NCBI GenBank assembly: GCA_036346205.1
Contig: JARFJB010000003.1
Span: forward strand, 859,001 to 923,000
From: Vesta saturnalis
Taxonomy: Eukaryota > Arthropoda > Insecta > Coleoptera > Lampyridae
DNA length: 64,000 nucleotides
Direction of reading: 5' to 3'
Positions 1 through 11,739 of the stretch are shown in pieces; positions within the stretch are counted from its first letter, which is position 1; each line of letters starts with the position of its first letter. Made by a program: the position numbers and the translations under genes. Under the pieces are notes generated by a model that searched no databases, had not been told where the DNA came from, and saw only the letters and a program-made list of their open reading frames with translations.

Positions 1-2400
1 AGTATTTTTGTAAATACTGGTAAGTAAACATTAATTATAGTTTAGTTGAGTTAAAATTACGTCATTGGAAATGGTTACTTTGTAATTAAAATTACTTCAG
101 GAAGCGCAGCTTGGCATATGTAAAACATTGGCGACGATATGTCGGAAAGTCCTGTTTACAAATTTAATTTCAGAAGATAAAGATTGTGGTCTTTATAATA
201 AGTTGGTTTAGGGTCGATTTTCCAAAGTGTTTAGGTGACGAAAACAGATCATATTACAATATTTTTCTCGAAGCACCGTGGCAGTGCAGATAGTGCTGGT
301 GACGTAATTTTTTCAACTCGGTTTCTGAAATTCATAGTTTTTACCGCGCTTGCGATTTAAAGAAATGTTTTTTTATGATTGGTTATTTGACGTGAGATGC
401 ATGATGGCGAGACCTGTTAAATTCGTAAGAGTCTTAGTCAAGCTGTAGACGAGAGAGGCGCGCGATGTGATAGTAGAATGTACTGTACAGGGATTATTTG
501 AAGTTTTCGTAGGGATAGTTTTTTCCCGTTCAGCCTTTGGGGATTTTGAACAGTATTTAGCCACCTCGGTGACATTATAGTATTGTGTATCGACAGTCAA
601 TAGTGACATTTATACGGGTCCATCGAAGAAGAATTAGTGTTAGAATTAGTGCTATTCCTCATTTTAGGATTATAATCGTTTTTGTGGATTCTTAGATTGC
701 AAGTTCAGTATAATCAGTATTTATCGCGATATCCATCCGAGTTCACAGCTACTTAAACAAATAGAAAAATTGATGTAAATATAAATTTGTATATATAAAG
801 GGCAGGGGACGTTTTGTAAATAAATTAATATATAGAGATATTGAACCAGAGGATAGTTATCATTCACCTGGTGTTGATTTAAATAACTTTCATTATTCAA
901 CTCGCGTAATTATAAATTGAAAGTTGCCGACTGTGAGTTGCTATATGGGAGGCGGCGTAAGGCGAAATTTAGAAGGGTTGGGTTCCACCGATCCGTTAAC
1001 TAGAGGGTCAATTACACGAAATTTTCCTATACCGCAGTGCAAAAATAGGGGGAGAACTCAGAGTGGTCAATTGATGTGAACATTTGTACAGATCAAGGTA
1101 ATTACCTCCGTTCGTATACTTATTTTTGTTTGTTTTGCTGGTGACTTTAATGAAGTGTTTATTTGTATTTGTCAGGCGGATGAATACGCTTTCTTATGTT
1201 TAGTTTTGCATAAAAGCCATTTAGGCGATTGAGAATAAAGTGATAATTTCACTACATTCTGTGTGTTATTTGTATTATATGCGGATTACTGCATACTAAG
1301 ATTTCGTACCACGAAAATTAGTTAAATTTATGTTTTCAACAATATTATTATTCCGTAAGGCGTTCATCACAATTAAGGTGATTACGATATATGATTTTGG
1401 GAATTTGAACCTTGAAAGCGTTAACCCTATTTAATTAATAGATTTTACAAAAATGAATGTGTTTTTAACATCTGAATCAATACTGTTTATTTTACTTTAT
1501 ATCATTATCATAATATACGAATAGTGTTAACGTCCTGAGAGTATTGTTTCATTGTGTATAGTATTATTGTGGCTTCATTCCTTTGTTACTGCATTATTAT
1601 TATTTACGGAGTGCCAAATTTAAAAGATTAGATATTTCTTTTGCGTTCAAGTTACGGAGTAGTTTATTTATTTTAAGGGAATTTTGATTTATGCAACTTT
1701 ATAGCGACAACGTTTAATTATTTTTTTATACTTTTAATGGGTAATAATAAATAATAAATAACGAGTAATACTTGGTGAGAAGTTCTCTATTAGAATATTT
1801 GCTATTTTGAGTTTTCATTTTAAGAGATACGTTTCGTAACTCGTAAAGTTTAATGTAACATAAATATAGAATACGCAAATATTTTGAAGCTTTGTAGGAA
1901 ACATCACACCGGCTGTTAATTCACTGATTTACCTGGTTTGCGAGAAAAGGCATGCAGGTTTTTTTTTGTTTGTCTGGAACTTAGATGTGAACTTTTCACA
2001 TTTAGGTATTACGGCCCCTATATTGATATTTATAAACATTCTGGCGTCCACACGATTTATGATTTACCCTTATTGTGTTTTACGTATTACGAGCTATCCT
2101 AAACGCATAAATTAGTAACACACCCACCCCTTTATTCTACTGAGCTACCGACCCTTTCTTATCTGTTATTTCCGATCTACTGCCATTTTCGCCCGTAACA
2201 ACAATCGGGTTACTGAAACGTAATTAATTGTTTAATATTCATTTATCACGTGGGCTATTCAATTTGAATATTATGCTGGTGAAGCAAGGTGGGTTATGGT
2301 ATTTTACTAAAACAGGATTTTTACTCTATGTTGGCAATTTATAATCGTTGAATATAAACGAAAAAAGTATTTAGCAAAAAAAACGTTTAATTGCACTTTA
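1..2400. other. Unassigned T-rich DNA with LTR-like signals near 0.8 kb
   Basis: No supported gene. The + strand is richer in T than A. At 787-830 a TATATAAA box is followed by TAAATAAATTAATA, and 900-1000 is a relatively GC-rich leader-like stretch; together these resemble the promoter/R region of an LTR, but no second copy lies in the window. The short ORFs here match nothing. Confidence 0.4.
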
Positions 2401-4297
2401 CATGTTTAGTACTTACCTCCACTGACCTTGAGGTGGTATAAATAACTACGTTTTGAACGTAATAAATTATTAGTAATTACTAGTAGTACTCGGTAACCTT
2501 CCTTCACCACTTTTTGTGACGTCATAAGCCACGCCCCTTTTACTTTCTGGACGCACCCACTTGTAGTTCCTCTTTTCTGATTGGTCATGCCTACTGCCTC
2601 AGGCTTCGCGCTTTCATTGGAGTCCTTAGGGCAAGTTAGGTCCACTTTTAGTTTCTGGTTTTTCCAAACTTAAGTCATTATGCTGATGAGGGTTTATTGA
2701 ATTTATAATTGGTCTTTCAGGTCATTATCGAAATCACTTTTTGGACATAAATTAAAATTTTGAATATGGGCGATTCAAAAATATAGGAGGGGATCCAACA
2801 TTGAGTTTACAAAATAAAAAGCAGAGTTTCAATTTTTCTGAAAAGAAAAAAATTTGCTAAAGCACTAGAAAAGTACTATTGCAACAGTACATAAAATAAC
2901 GGGTCTGAATAAATCGCAATTGTGGAGAATTATGCATGAAGTACACCCCCACAATTCAATTTTACAAAGAGAAATGAAAGACAATGATGAGAACGCGAAG
3001 GAGATGAAATAAGATAATTTAACATTAGTAGTGTTAATCCATTTAAATGATGGAAGATTGGCTATAAATCGTAGTAGTTCATCCATGTAATAACTGAGAA
3101 AAGCACCTGAGTATATACAAGCAGCAGAAAATTAAATCTTTGATTGATTCATAAACAAACCGAAGCGAATCAAATACAAGACATACAATAATTATCTTTA
3201 AATGCGAATATCTCAATTCACTATTAACGCCCATTGATGTATTTATAGATCGCAAAAAAATACATCCTAATAAATGATTGTCATATTGTGAATTTTTTTA
3301 CAGAAAATTGTTAACGATTACATATGGGGTGAATCAGATTATTCTGGTATCATTGAATAAACATAAAACAAAAATAGTGTAATACTAGACTGGGAAGTGG
3401 TCCTTTAAAATTAATGATAGGAGCGTAAAATGCCGCGGAAGTATTTTTATTAAAACATTAATTAACCAATACCATTTGCATAAAAATGTTTATTATTTAA
3501 AAAAATATTAGTTTCTTACCTTCAGTTAAATATAATTATTTTATTATGTCCCCGAATGATAAAGTGACCATAATTCATTAGATGAAAATCAGGACTCTTA
3601 AATGACCGGGGGGGCGGGGGGTCTGATAGGTGTGGATAACCCCCCCAGGAAAGGGCGTCGGGGGGTCCTCCCTCGGAAAATTAAAAAAAAATTGAATTAA
3701 GATACAAAATTTTAATGCTCTCAAATAACAATGTTTCTGCAACTGATCACCTAATTGCAGCTCTGGAAAATAAAAAAAAATACCAGATCTAGGAAAATCT
3801 AAGGGGTTACGGTTATTCTACAATACAACAGGTTTTGTTGTGCATGCTAAAACGTTGTAGAAAGGGTAATTATCGTGTGAAGTGGTCACTGCTCGTAAAC
3901 TATGATATTAGCGGTAAATTTGATTTTGCCATATTGTAAGTTTAACATTTGGGTATTTCACAGAATATCAACTGTAATTGTAAATGTAATAAGTAATAAC
4001 TAACGAAAAATTAGTCATGCTTCGTAACAACCGAAATTCAGTACATTCAGTGCAGTAACGAAAAAATCAGTACATTTTGCGTACTGATTTATTTTTTGAA
4101 AAAATCATAAAGCTATGCTCAAAATCAGTATTGCCCTGATAAAATCAGTACAGATGGTCACTTTACCGAATGACCACACGTATACTTTCGTCAAAGAAAT
4201 GACACTTAAATTTATACTCTTTTACCTTGCCTGGTGGAATTCCATATTTAATAACCCGAATGTTTAAAATACAATACAATTCCACTTTTCCTTTTAT
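2400..4297. other. Unassigned AT-rich DNA with G-tracts and short repeats
   Basis: No gene is supported. A G-rich stretch lies at 3606-3672 (two long G runs, then a C run and another G run). At 4000-4150 the phrase AAAATCAGTAC recurs three to four times. TAAAGTGACCAT at about 3562 recurs inverted at about 4154, roughly 600 bp away, and could be a MITE end. Confidence 0.4.
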
Positions 4298-5125
4298 CCG
4301 GAAATGGCGTGAACAACGTTTAACCAGAGATTCCTTGATCAAAAATAAGGCTACCCTGGTAAACACACCTATATCCGAAGTTGCTTCGTTTTGCCGCTAG
4401 AGAGCGTCAAAGTTTTTAAAATAATTTCGTTTTTTCAAATTAATTTCTAAACGCTTCAACCGATTTTAACTAAATTTGGGAAATAGAGTTGTAACATAAA
4501 TTGACATAATTTGATGTAAATGGGAACCTTTTTCGATACGTAGAAAATGAAAGAAATTTACATGTTGTCCAAAAAGATGTTTTCTTACCCCCTGTAGATA
4601 TGACTTTCATTTTTTTTTGTACTAATAGGTCATTTTGTTTACAAACGTTTTGTACTCCTCTAAAATGTTGGTCAGATGTACAGGGTGGTTCATTTTCGAT
4701 ATTTTCTTATGGGATGGACCTTTTCTATTACAGATAGACAAAAAGTAATATGGGGTCCTTGGGCTCGATTTTGGTGTTAATTAGATCCAATAGTCATAAT
4801 CAAAATATCTCTGAACATTATTGCGCAATTAGCCAAAATTGAGAAAATGGCGATTTTGAAAAACTTGAATAACTTTTTTATTTCTAAATGTATCGACAAA
4901 CTGTAAAAACATTCTTAACGCACTTTTTTAAGTAGAATCCGTTAGTGCATTCACATTTTTAAAACATTCTTAATTTAAAAAGATATGACATAGTTGGCTA
5001 TGACATTTTTAAATGACATTTTTTTGTGCTTTTTAAAGATGTATAACACCTCTATGCTATTTTAATAATTAATTAATTTTTTAAGTTTTTCTTAATTGGT
5101 ATATTTATTAAGGATAACAGTTGAC
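4298..5125 (+). repeat. Left arm (unbroken) of the outer inverted repeat
   Basis: This arm carries the empty site GATG-TA-CAGGGTGG at 4675-4688, with the TA at 4679-4680. The same TA in the other arm holds the mariner insertion. It ends around TTTTTAAGTTTTTCTTA. Confidence 0.8.
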
Positions 5126-5403
5126 TTAAAAAACCAGATATGAAATTGAATGAAGATATTTTACTCAAAAAATAAATTTTGGTTCCAGTAAAATATTTTA
5201 GAGCCATTTTGTAATTCTAATAGGTTTAATTGTAATGTTGTCCTGGTGTAAATTGAAATGAAATGAAAATAAACAAATCAGAAATTATGAAAAGCCAACA
5301 GCAAACAATTTTTATACGTATGTAAACATCTAATTCTATAAACAAAAAAATATGAACACAAAATATCAATATAAAAAACACACTAAAGCTACAAATATTT
5401 TTC

Positions 5404-6110
5404 AAACTATGCGGCCTCTTTTTGGATGCAGACTTCGCATTGTCTTCTAATTTAATTTATAGAATTATATATAGATAATGATGTTAATTGTGTAAAAGCC
5501 ACATGAACACTTTCTTTTAACTCATTCACAGTATTATTAGTTCTTATGTATACGTTTTTCAAAAAACCCCATAAAAAGAAATCTACAGGCGAAAGATCGG
5601 GTGAACGAGCAGGCCACAAGATTGGTGCTGTCGTTCCCATCCAGCTATTAGGAAAACGTAAATTTACGTAGTCACTAACTACACGGGAATTATGTGCGGG
5701 AGCTCCGTCTTGCTGAAATATGACATTGCAATATTGTGCTAAAGGAAGACTCTCTAGCTTTTTTGGCCTTTTCCTTTTGAAATCTCTCCAAATAAATTCG
5801 TAGAATATCGAGATATTTCATTGAGTTTAACGTTCCTTCATACATGTGATAATAAAAACGTCCGTTTTTAATGCAGCACCACACATTTATTCCAAATTTC
5901 CCTTTCCTCCACAACACCGACATGAGCGTTAGTATCTGTCCAGTAAGGTAAATTGTGATTATTAAAAATACCATCACTACTGATATGCGCCTTGTCTGAC
6001 CATGCAATAGAGTTTGAAAAATTAGGTATATATTGGCACTGACTTACATACCAATTACAAAACTCAGTACGCCGCCTTCTGTCGCCTATAGTCAAAATGT
6101 TTTTGACCTG
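5404..6110 (-). pseudogene. Mariner transposase relic (C-terminal two thirds)
   Basis: Minus-strand fragments in three frames carry mariner hallmarks: RRRTEFCNWY, SDKAHISSDG, a QDGAPAHN-like stretch at about 5690, then WPARSPDLSPVDFFLWG (5560-5615), the third catalytic Asp region of DD34D mariners. The N-terminal HTH is missing and there are several frameshifts and stops. It lies just inside the left arm of the outer element and is probably what is left of its own transposase. Confidence 0.85.
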
Positions 6111-6427
6111 GGATTTTTAAAAGAACCGAATTCAATTAAAATCTTTCTGTAACCTAAAATTAATTAAGATATTGTTTTGATCTAGCAAAATTTTAATTTC
6201 TATTAACCATACCGTTCAAAAATATTTTTATTTGGCTGCTGCCTTTCAGGATAATTTTGTAAATATAATTTCGATTCCACATTCTTATCACCTTCGGATA
6301 ATATAAAACACTTTAACATGCAAAATTTTTCTGAATTTGTATAATTAGGCATATTAATAACTAAATTCCAAGATCACTTTGTTGCACACTTCTAATTTTT
6401 AATTTATTATTACTAATTAGCAAGGAA

Positions 6428-6625
6428 AATAAAATTATTATTGAAATTTTTAGAAAACCAACAAATACAGATAATGTTATAGCTTATAATTTATGCCATT
6501 CTTTAAATCAAAAATTAACAAGTTTTCATTATTTTTATAATAGATTTGTAGGTAGCACACTACGAAAATTTGATGAATACATTGAAAATATTCCGATTAA
6601 AATTGTTGTCGCGATAGCAAAAGAT
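6428..6625 (+). pseudogene. Penelope-like RT fragment
   Basis: About 60 codons in one frame include IFRKPTNTDNV, then KLTSFHYFYNR. This is the post-catalytic part of a Penelope-like reverse transcriptase (usual form YRKPT.TD). It begins and ends abruptly; the rest of the element reappears near 9.0 kb. Confidence 0.7.
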
Positions 6626-8990
6626 AATTACTAAAAGTTATTATATAATAATTGTTATTTAAGAATGGTTTGTATTTCTTTGTTTTTGTAAGACATTTGT
6701 GTAGGGTTCTAACTGAGGGCGGCCCGCAACCAGATGTTTTAAGTTGCAGGTGCAGGCTCAACTGCCTTTATCGAAGGGCAAGACAAATCACTAAATATGT
6801 TTATAAAAGCGTTTTGAAAATAAAAATGTCAGTATTATACAAAAAATTACACCGCGGTCAAAGAAAAATTTGTTCATGAGTTGAAATGTGATATTTTAAA
6901 TACAGGATTCCTACGGTCGATTGCACATGTTAATTAGAAATAATGTTTCTTTTCATAATTAAAGGCAAAAGCGTTCACACGAAATATTTTTATTGCTTTT
7001 GTTACTTAGTTGATATGGAAAACAGGGAGTGATGGAATAAAAACGTTTTGTTGTGCTTAGAAAAAGGAGTTGCATTTGAATTTTCAAAGCGTGCGTTATT
7101 AAGATTTGGCATCGATTTTGTGTTTGGTAAATTAGATCTTTTTTTATTTGTAAGAGTTACCTTGTGAAACTGTTGTGTAGATCAATGTAAAATCGTCTTT
7201 TCTTTTGTGTTAATCGATAAATCCGAGTAGTTAAACATTTGTGCTGGTGCAAGCTTAAAATGATAACCTACATTGATAATGTAAGTAAAAGAAAAGCTTT
7301 TACTGTTTGTGAAATTACACAGAAAAGGTCATTCTACCTACTCATTTGAATTGTTAAAACCAAACTGAAACCCTGACTTGCAAAACTGTCGTGTTCATTG
7401 AAATTACGCAGGCACAGAGAAGCTAGCTCTCTTTTTTTCTTGATGTGTTCTATTTTGTGTATTGATAATTCTAACCTGTATTTATAATGATAAAAACACA
7501 AACGATCATAGGTATAGTCAGAAAAACTGACCCTAATGATCTAGTTATCTATATATTTATCCAAATGTCTCTCTTGTTACCGTTATATGCCTATATGTCT
7601 ATATTTTTGTGTTTTGTTTTATGCCTAAGAAGAATTGAGAGCGTTATTACCTTGCATTTGTAATAATACCTACTAATCATGTAAGTGAATCGGTGTTGCA
7701 GGACTTTGTTTCAGATGTTATACTTTGTCTTAACTGCGTATTTAATGGGTTTGGTCACGAATGGTTTTTCTGTGTACGCAATTATATCATTTATTGTTAC
7801 TGTCCATGTGTATCATTTGTTGTGCTCGTATCCACAAATTTGTATGTGTAACGTCCTTGCCCTTTTTCATTTTTATCTACTTAAATAATCTGTAACCTGT
7901 TTAATTTTCTGTTGTTATTTTTCATGTAGGTTGAATTTGTAATATGTATTACTAGAGTGCTTAATGTATTTTGTTGTTAATAACCGCCCTGATTGGTTAA
8001 ACAAAAGGGCCACATGATCGGGATTACACTTTTCCTTTTCTTTTTTTTTAGATTGATTGACGATCTTATTGTGGATACGATCACACTGTTTATATTTATT
8101 GCCTTTATGTGTAGTTATTGAAATTGCCTTGCATTTTATTTTGGTGATATTTAAATTTTGTAAGGTACGCCTTTTTAACTTGATTTAATGATGTCCTTTG
8201 TTTTTTTTTGTGTTCTGTTTATGTCCGGTTGTCCCACACCCTGTATAATGCTTTATATGTAATTATTTAACTAAAAGCAGACAGGAATTGGTTCCAAAAG
8301 GGATCCCCTGTTTGTTATTTATTACTTGTTTATTTTTGCTTTAATTTCAATACCATTTATAGACCTGATTTTATATTTATTTGTGACTAAACGTCGTTTT
8401 AGGCAATGTGATAGATTTTGTACGCCTTTAATACCGATAGAGTAGTGTTGATACCTATTTAACCCTTTGATTGCGATTCACTTGTGTTATCTTATTTTTG
8501 TTTTTTTTCTTTGTGTGATTATTATTGGAATAAAGGGAGTTTTCTTGGCGATTCTTTTTCTCCCGATGTAAATAGGATGACGCGCGAATCACCAGGTAGC
8601 GCAACTCGTTTATCTCAATTGTAGTTTTGTTTCATTTAATTACCTTGCCACCTTATGCAACAAATTAACCTTATCCGACCCTATCTCCTGCACATTACAC
8701 AACGTAGGTTATTTGCCCCCTAGACGATCACTGTTTTTATTTTAATCAGGTTAGAATTTTGCGAGTTCTAGATCAGATTTGTAAATCAACTCTGATTATT
8801 TAATCACGGCCAGTAAGGGAGATTTAAGCTATTAATTGGAGTAAGCCTAACATTAGCCGGTGTAGCATTATTCCCAGTGACATCAATTTAAGCAATTAAT
8901 AGTAGCATCTTATCAGTCAAATTAAGGTGCATCCTTTAGCTATTGTTTTGGCTCTTGAATTTGCATTAATGCGAACAAGTACAAATTACA
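6626..8990. other. Unassigned T-rich DNA between two Penelope fragments
   Basis: No gene is supported. The + strand is strongly T-rich and mildly G over C throughout. Because Penelope coding sequence stops at about 6625 and resumes at about 9020, this 2.4 kb may be an insertion or a rearranged segment. I could not find its ends or a duplicated target. Confidence 0.4.
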
Positions 8991-9018
8991 CGTTTCATGA
9001 TAGGGTACGTCTGGGTTA

Positions 9019-9698
9019 CGACAGATTATTCATTCTAAATTTAAAACAACCACCCTTTGACAGAGAATTAAATATAATTAAGCAAATTGCATTTAATAAG
9101 AATTACCCACCGTGGATTATTAATAAATGATACAAAAAATTTTTGTTAAATATAAATTATCTTTTAATATAATTAACATTCAAGAAAAAACATATATTTC
9201 AAACTCTTTTCCTTATTATGATGATATATCAAATAAAATACAATTTATTTTTTCTAAAAATAAAATTAATATCTCACATACAACATCAAATAAAATTTCT
9301 AAATTTTTAGTTAATGTAAAAGATAAAGAATATAATTTATTTTCATCAGGTGTATATTTACTTAAATGTCCAGATTATAATTCAGTATATATTGGTCAAA
9401 CAGGTAGACAGATTAAAATCCGAATAAATGAACATAATAGATTTATTAATAATTATAAAAATTTGATATTATAAATACACCATCAAATTTTGCAAATCAT
9501 GTTTTACAATGTAAAAAATGTAATCCCAATTTAAATTATCAAATTCTACATAAAACAGTTAAAGGATCAAAATTAAATTGTTTAGAAGCAATGGAAATTA
9601 TTCGTTACAAAAATAATATAAATTTTAATTGTGTAAATGAAATGTGTACTTTTGATTTTGAAAATGTTTTTACAAAAATTATTAATCTAGAGTCATAA
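9019..9698 (+). pseudogene. Penelope-like element C terminus with GIY-YIG endonuclease
   Basis: The reading starts with FDRELNIIKQIAFNK, the linker typical of Penelope-like reverse transcriptases, and continues into a GIY-YIG endonuclease: GVYLLKCPD, then VYIGQTGRQIKIRINEH at about 9385-9440, with the catalytic Tyr, Arg and later Glu context recognisable. A stop at 9128 and a frameshift near 9465 break the frame; the third segment ends in TAA at 9696. These elements prime at DNA ends or nicks cut by the GIY-YIG domain. Only the C-terminal part of the protein is here. Confidence 0.85.
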
Positions 9699-9838
9699 TT
9701 AGCTATCAAATTTAAAAGTCAAAAATTATGACAGACAATCTGTGCTACATAAAACATTAATTTGAAATCATACTTTTTAATACATAAGGTAAGATTTTAT
9801 ATCACTAATTTTCTTTCAATTTTACAAACTTTTACAGA

Positions 9839-9872
9839 CTGACGATGGTAATATAATTAGATTTACCGAAAC
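9839..9872 (+). ncRNA. Hammerhead-like core at the Penelope 3' end
   Basis: CTGACGA, then a hairpin (GGTAA..TTACC), then GAAAC, about 140 bases after the Penelope stop. Penelope-like elements are known to carry hammerhead ribozymes in their terminal repeats. A proper stem III is not evident, so activity is doubtful. Confidence 0.35.
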
Positions 9873-9984
9873 CGGTCTCGTTATAATATAAAAATAAAAT
9901 TGAGAAGAAGAAATTTGAGATTTTTTTATAAATATATCATTTGTTTTTACTTAAATAAATCTCAGCTTCCTATGCCTACTTTGT

Positions 9985-10438
9985 ATTCTTAATATAAGAC
10001 GTAAATAAGAAAAACTTAAAAAATCAATTAATTATTAAAATAGTATAGAAGTGTTATAGATTTGTGAAAAGCACAAGAAAAATGTCATTTAAAAATGGTA
10101 TAGCCAACTATGGTTTCCATATAAAAAAATAAAATTTTGTCATATCTTTTTCAATTAAGGAGCTATTAAAAATGTGAATGCACTAACGGATTCTACTTAA
10201 AAAAGTGCGTTAAGAATGTTTTTACAGTTTGTCGATACATTTAAAAATAAAGTTTTTCAAAATCGCCATTTTTTCAATTTTGGTTAACTGCGCAATAACG
10301 GTCAGAGATATCTTGATTATGACTATTGGATCTTTATTAACACCAAAATCGAGCCCAAGGGCCCCATAATACTTTTTGTCCATCTGTAATGGAAAGGGTA
10401 CTTCCCATAAGAAAATATTGAAAATGAACCACCCTGTA
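9985..10438 (-). repeat. Right arm of the outer inverted repeat, inner part
   Basis: Reverse complement of 4679-5125. It ends ACCACCCTGTA, where the mariner at 10439-14781 begins. Confidence 0.8.
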
Positions 10439-11739
10439 CAGTTTCGCCGCAAAAAAATAATTTACTCGATCCTACATTTAATCATTGCCTGCTTGCCCGG
10501 ATATTAGTTAGTTTCAATAAAAATTTTAATTTTCAATCACAATTATGGATGTTTAACGCAATAAATTATTATAATTGTTAAAACTGTTCTCCGTTTTTTT
10601 TAATGCATTAATTTAACTTTTCAATACGGAAACTGTAACTACTTACAATTATCAGTAGTTAGTACTACTTTTAAACTTAATCTCGTCATTCGTGTCTTTT
10701 TCAATTTAGATTACGTTGACTAGAAAAGAAATGTTTTACAAATCTAGGCCGTAGCCAAACAAAATATGTTCTAAATTACAAGTCTGAATCAGTAATTGTA
10801 ACTTAACACTAATAATGTTTTTATTAAACGTTGGCTTTAATGTCATTTAAAGTGAACTCTGTTTAGCATTCAGTATTTTTCTTCTTACGGTTTATCTCGG
10901 ACTCATCATGAATTTTGTTTATTCATACGCCGAACATGTAGGTATGTGGTTAGTTTATGGGTTTTGTGAATGTAATGGTCGCGAGAGTGTTAGAGTTTAC
11001 AGGGAAAGGTTTCCTAACAGTATAGTGCCGCATCACCAAACCTTTGAAAACATTGTTAGACGTCTACGTGAGAATGGTAGTTTAAAGTCACGAACTCTTG
11101 ATTGTGGACGTCAGTGTACAGGAACAAATTTTAGACAGAGCTGAGGAAAACCCAAAAGTAAGTACTAGACACCTGGGGCTGGAATTAGCGTTTCCAAAAT
11201 CAGTTGTTAATGAGGTTTTAAAAGAACAACTTTTACATCCATACCACGTTCAAAAAATTCAAGACTTATTACCTATTGATCCAGAATCCCACTTAACGTT
11301 TTGCAATTTGATTGAAAATCAGATATCAGAAAATTTTCATAGTAGAATTTTATTTACCGACGAAGTTACGTTTACAAGATCCGGTGTAACTAACTTAAAT
11401 AATCAACATGTTTACTCTGATGAAAATCCCCATGTAATAAAAGTTACTCATTACCAACATGAATTTAAATTTAATATGTCGGCAGGAATTATTGACAAAT
11501 TCTTTGTAGGTCCACTTAGTATACCAAATAACTTAAACGGAAATAATTTGCAAAAAACATAGCCCGCTTTACTAGAGAATTTGACATTACAACGACAGAA
11601 TATGTGGTTTCTGCATGATGGTGCTCCGCCACATTTTTTAGAAGTGCGTCAGTATTTAAATACGATTTATACAAATCGATGGATAGGAAGATGTAATGGC
11701 CAGCAAGATCACCACCGGATCTCACACCCTGTGATTTTT

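Noticed and set aside
6652..6879. 75-codon + ORF with several Cys and Arg (CRCRLNCLYRRARQ)
   Set aside because: No family recognised, lies in T-rich non-coding DNA between two Penelope fragments; probably chance.
8550..8930. Helitron 3' end
   Set aside because: No CTRR with preceding hairpin could be identified.
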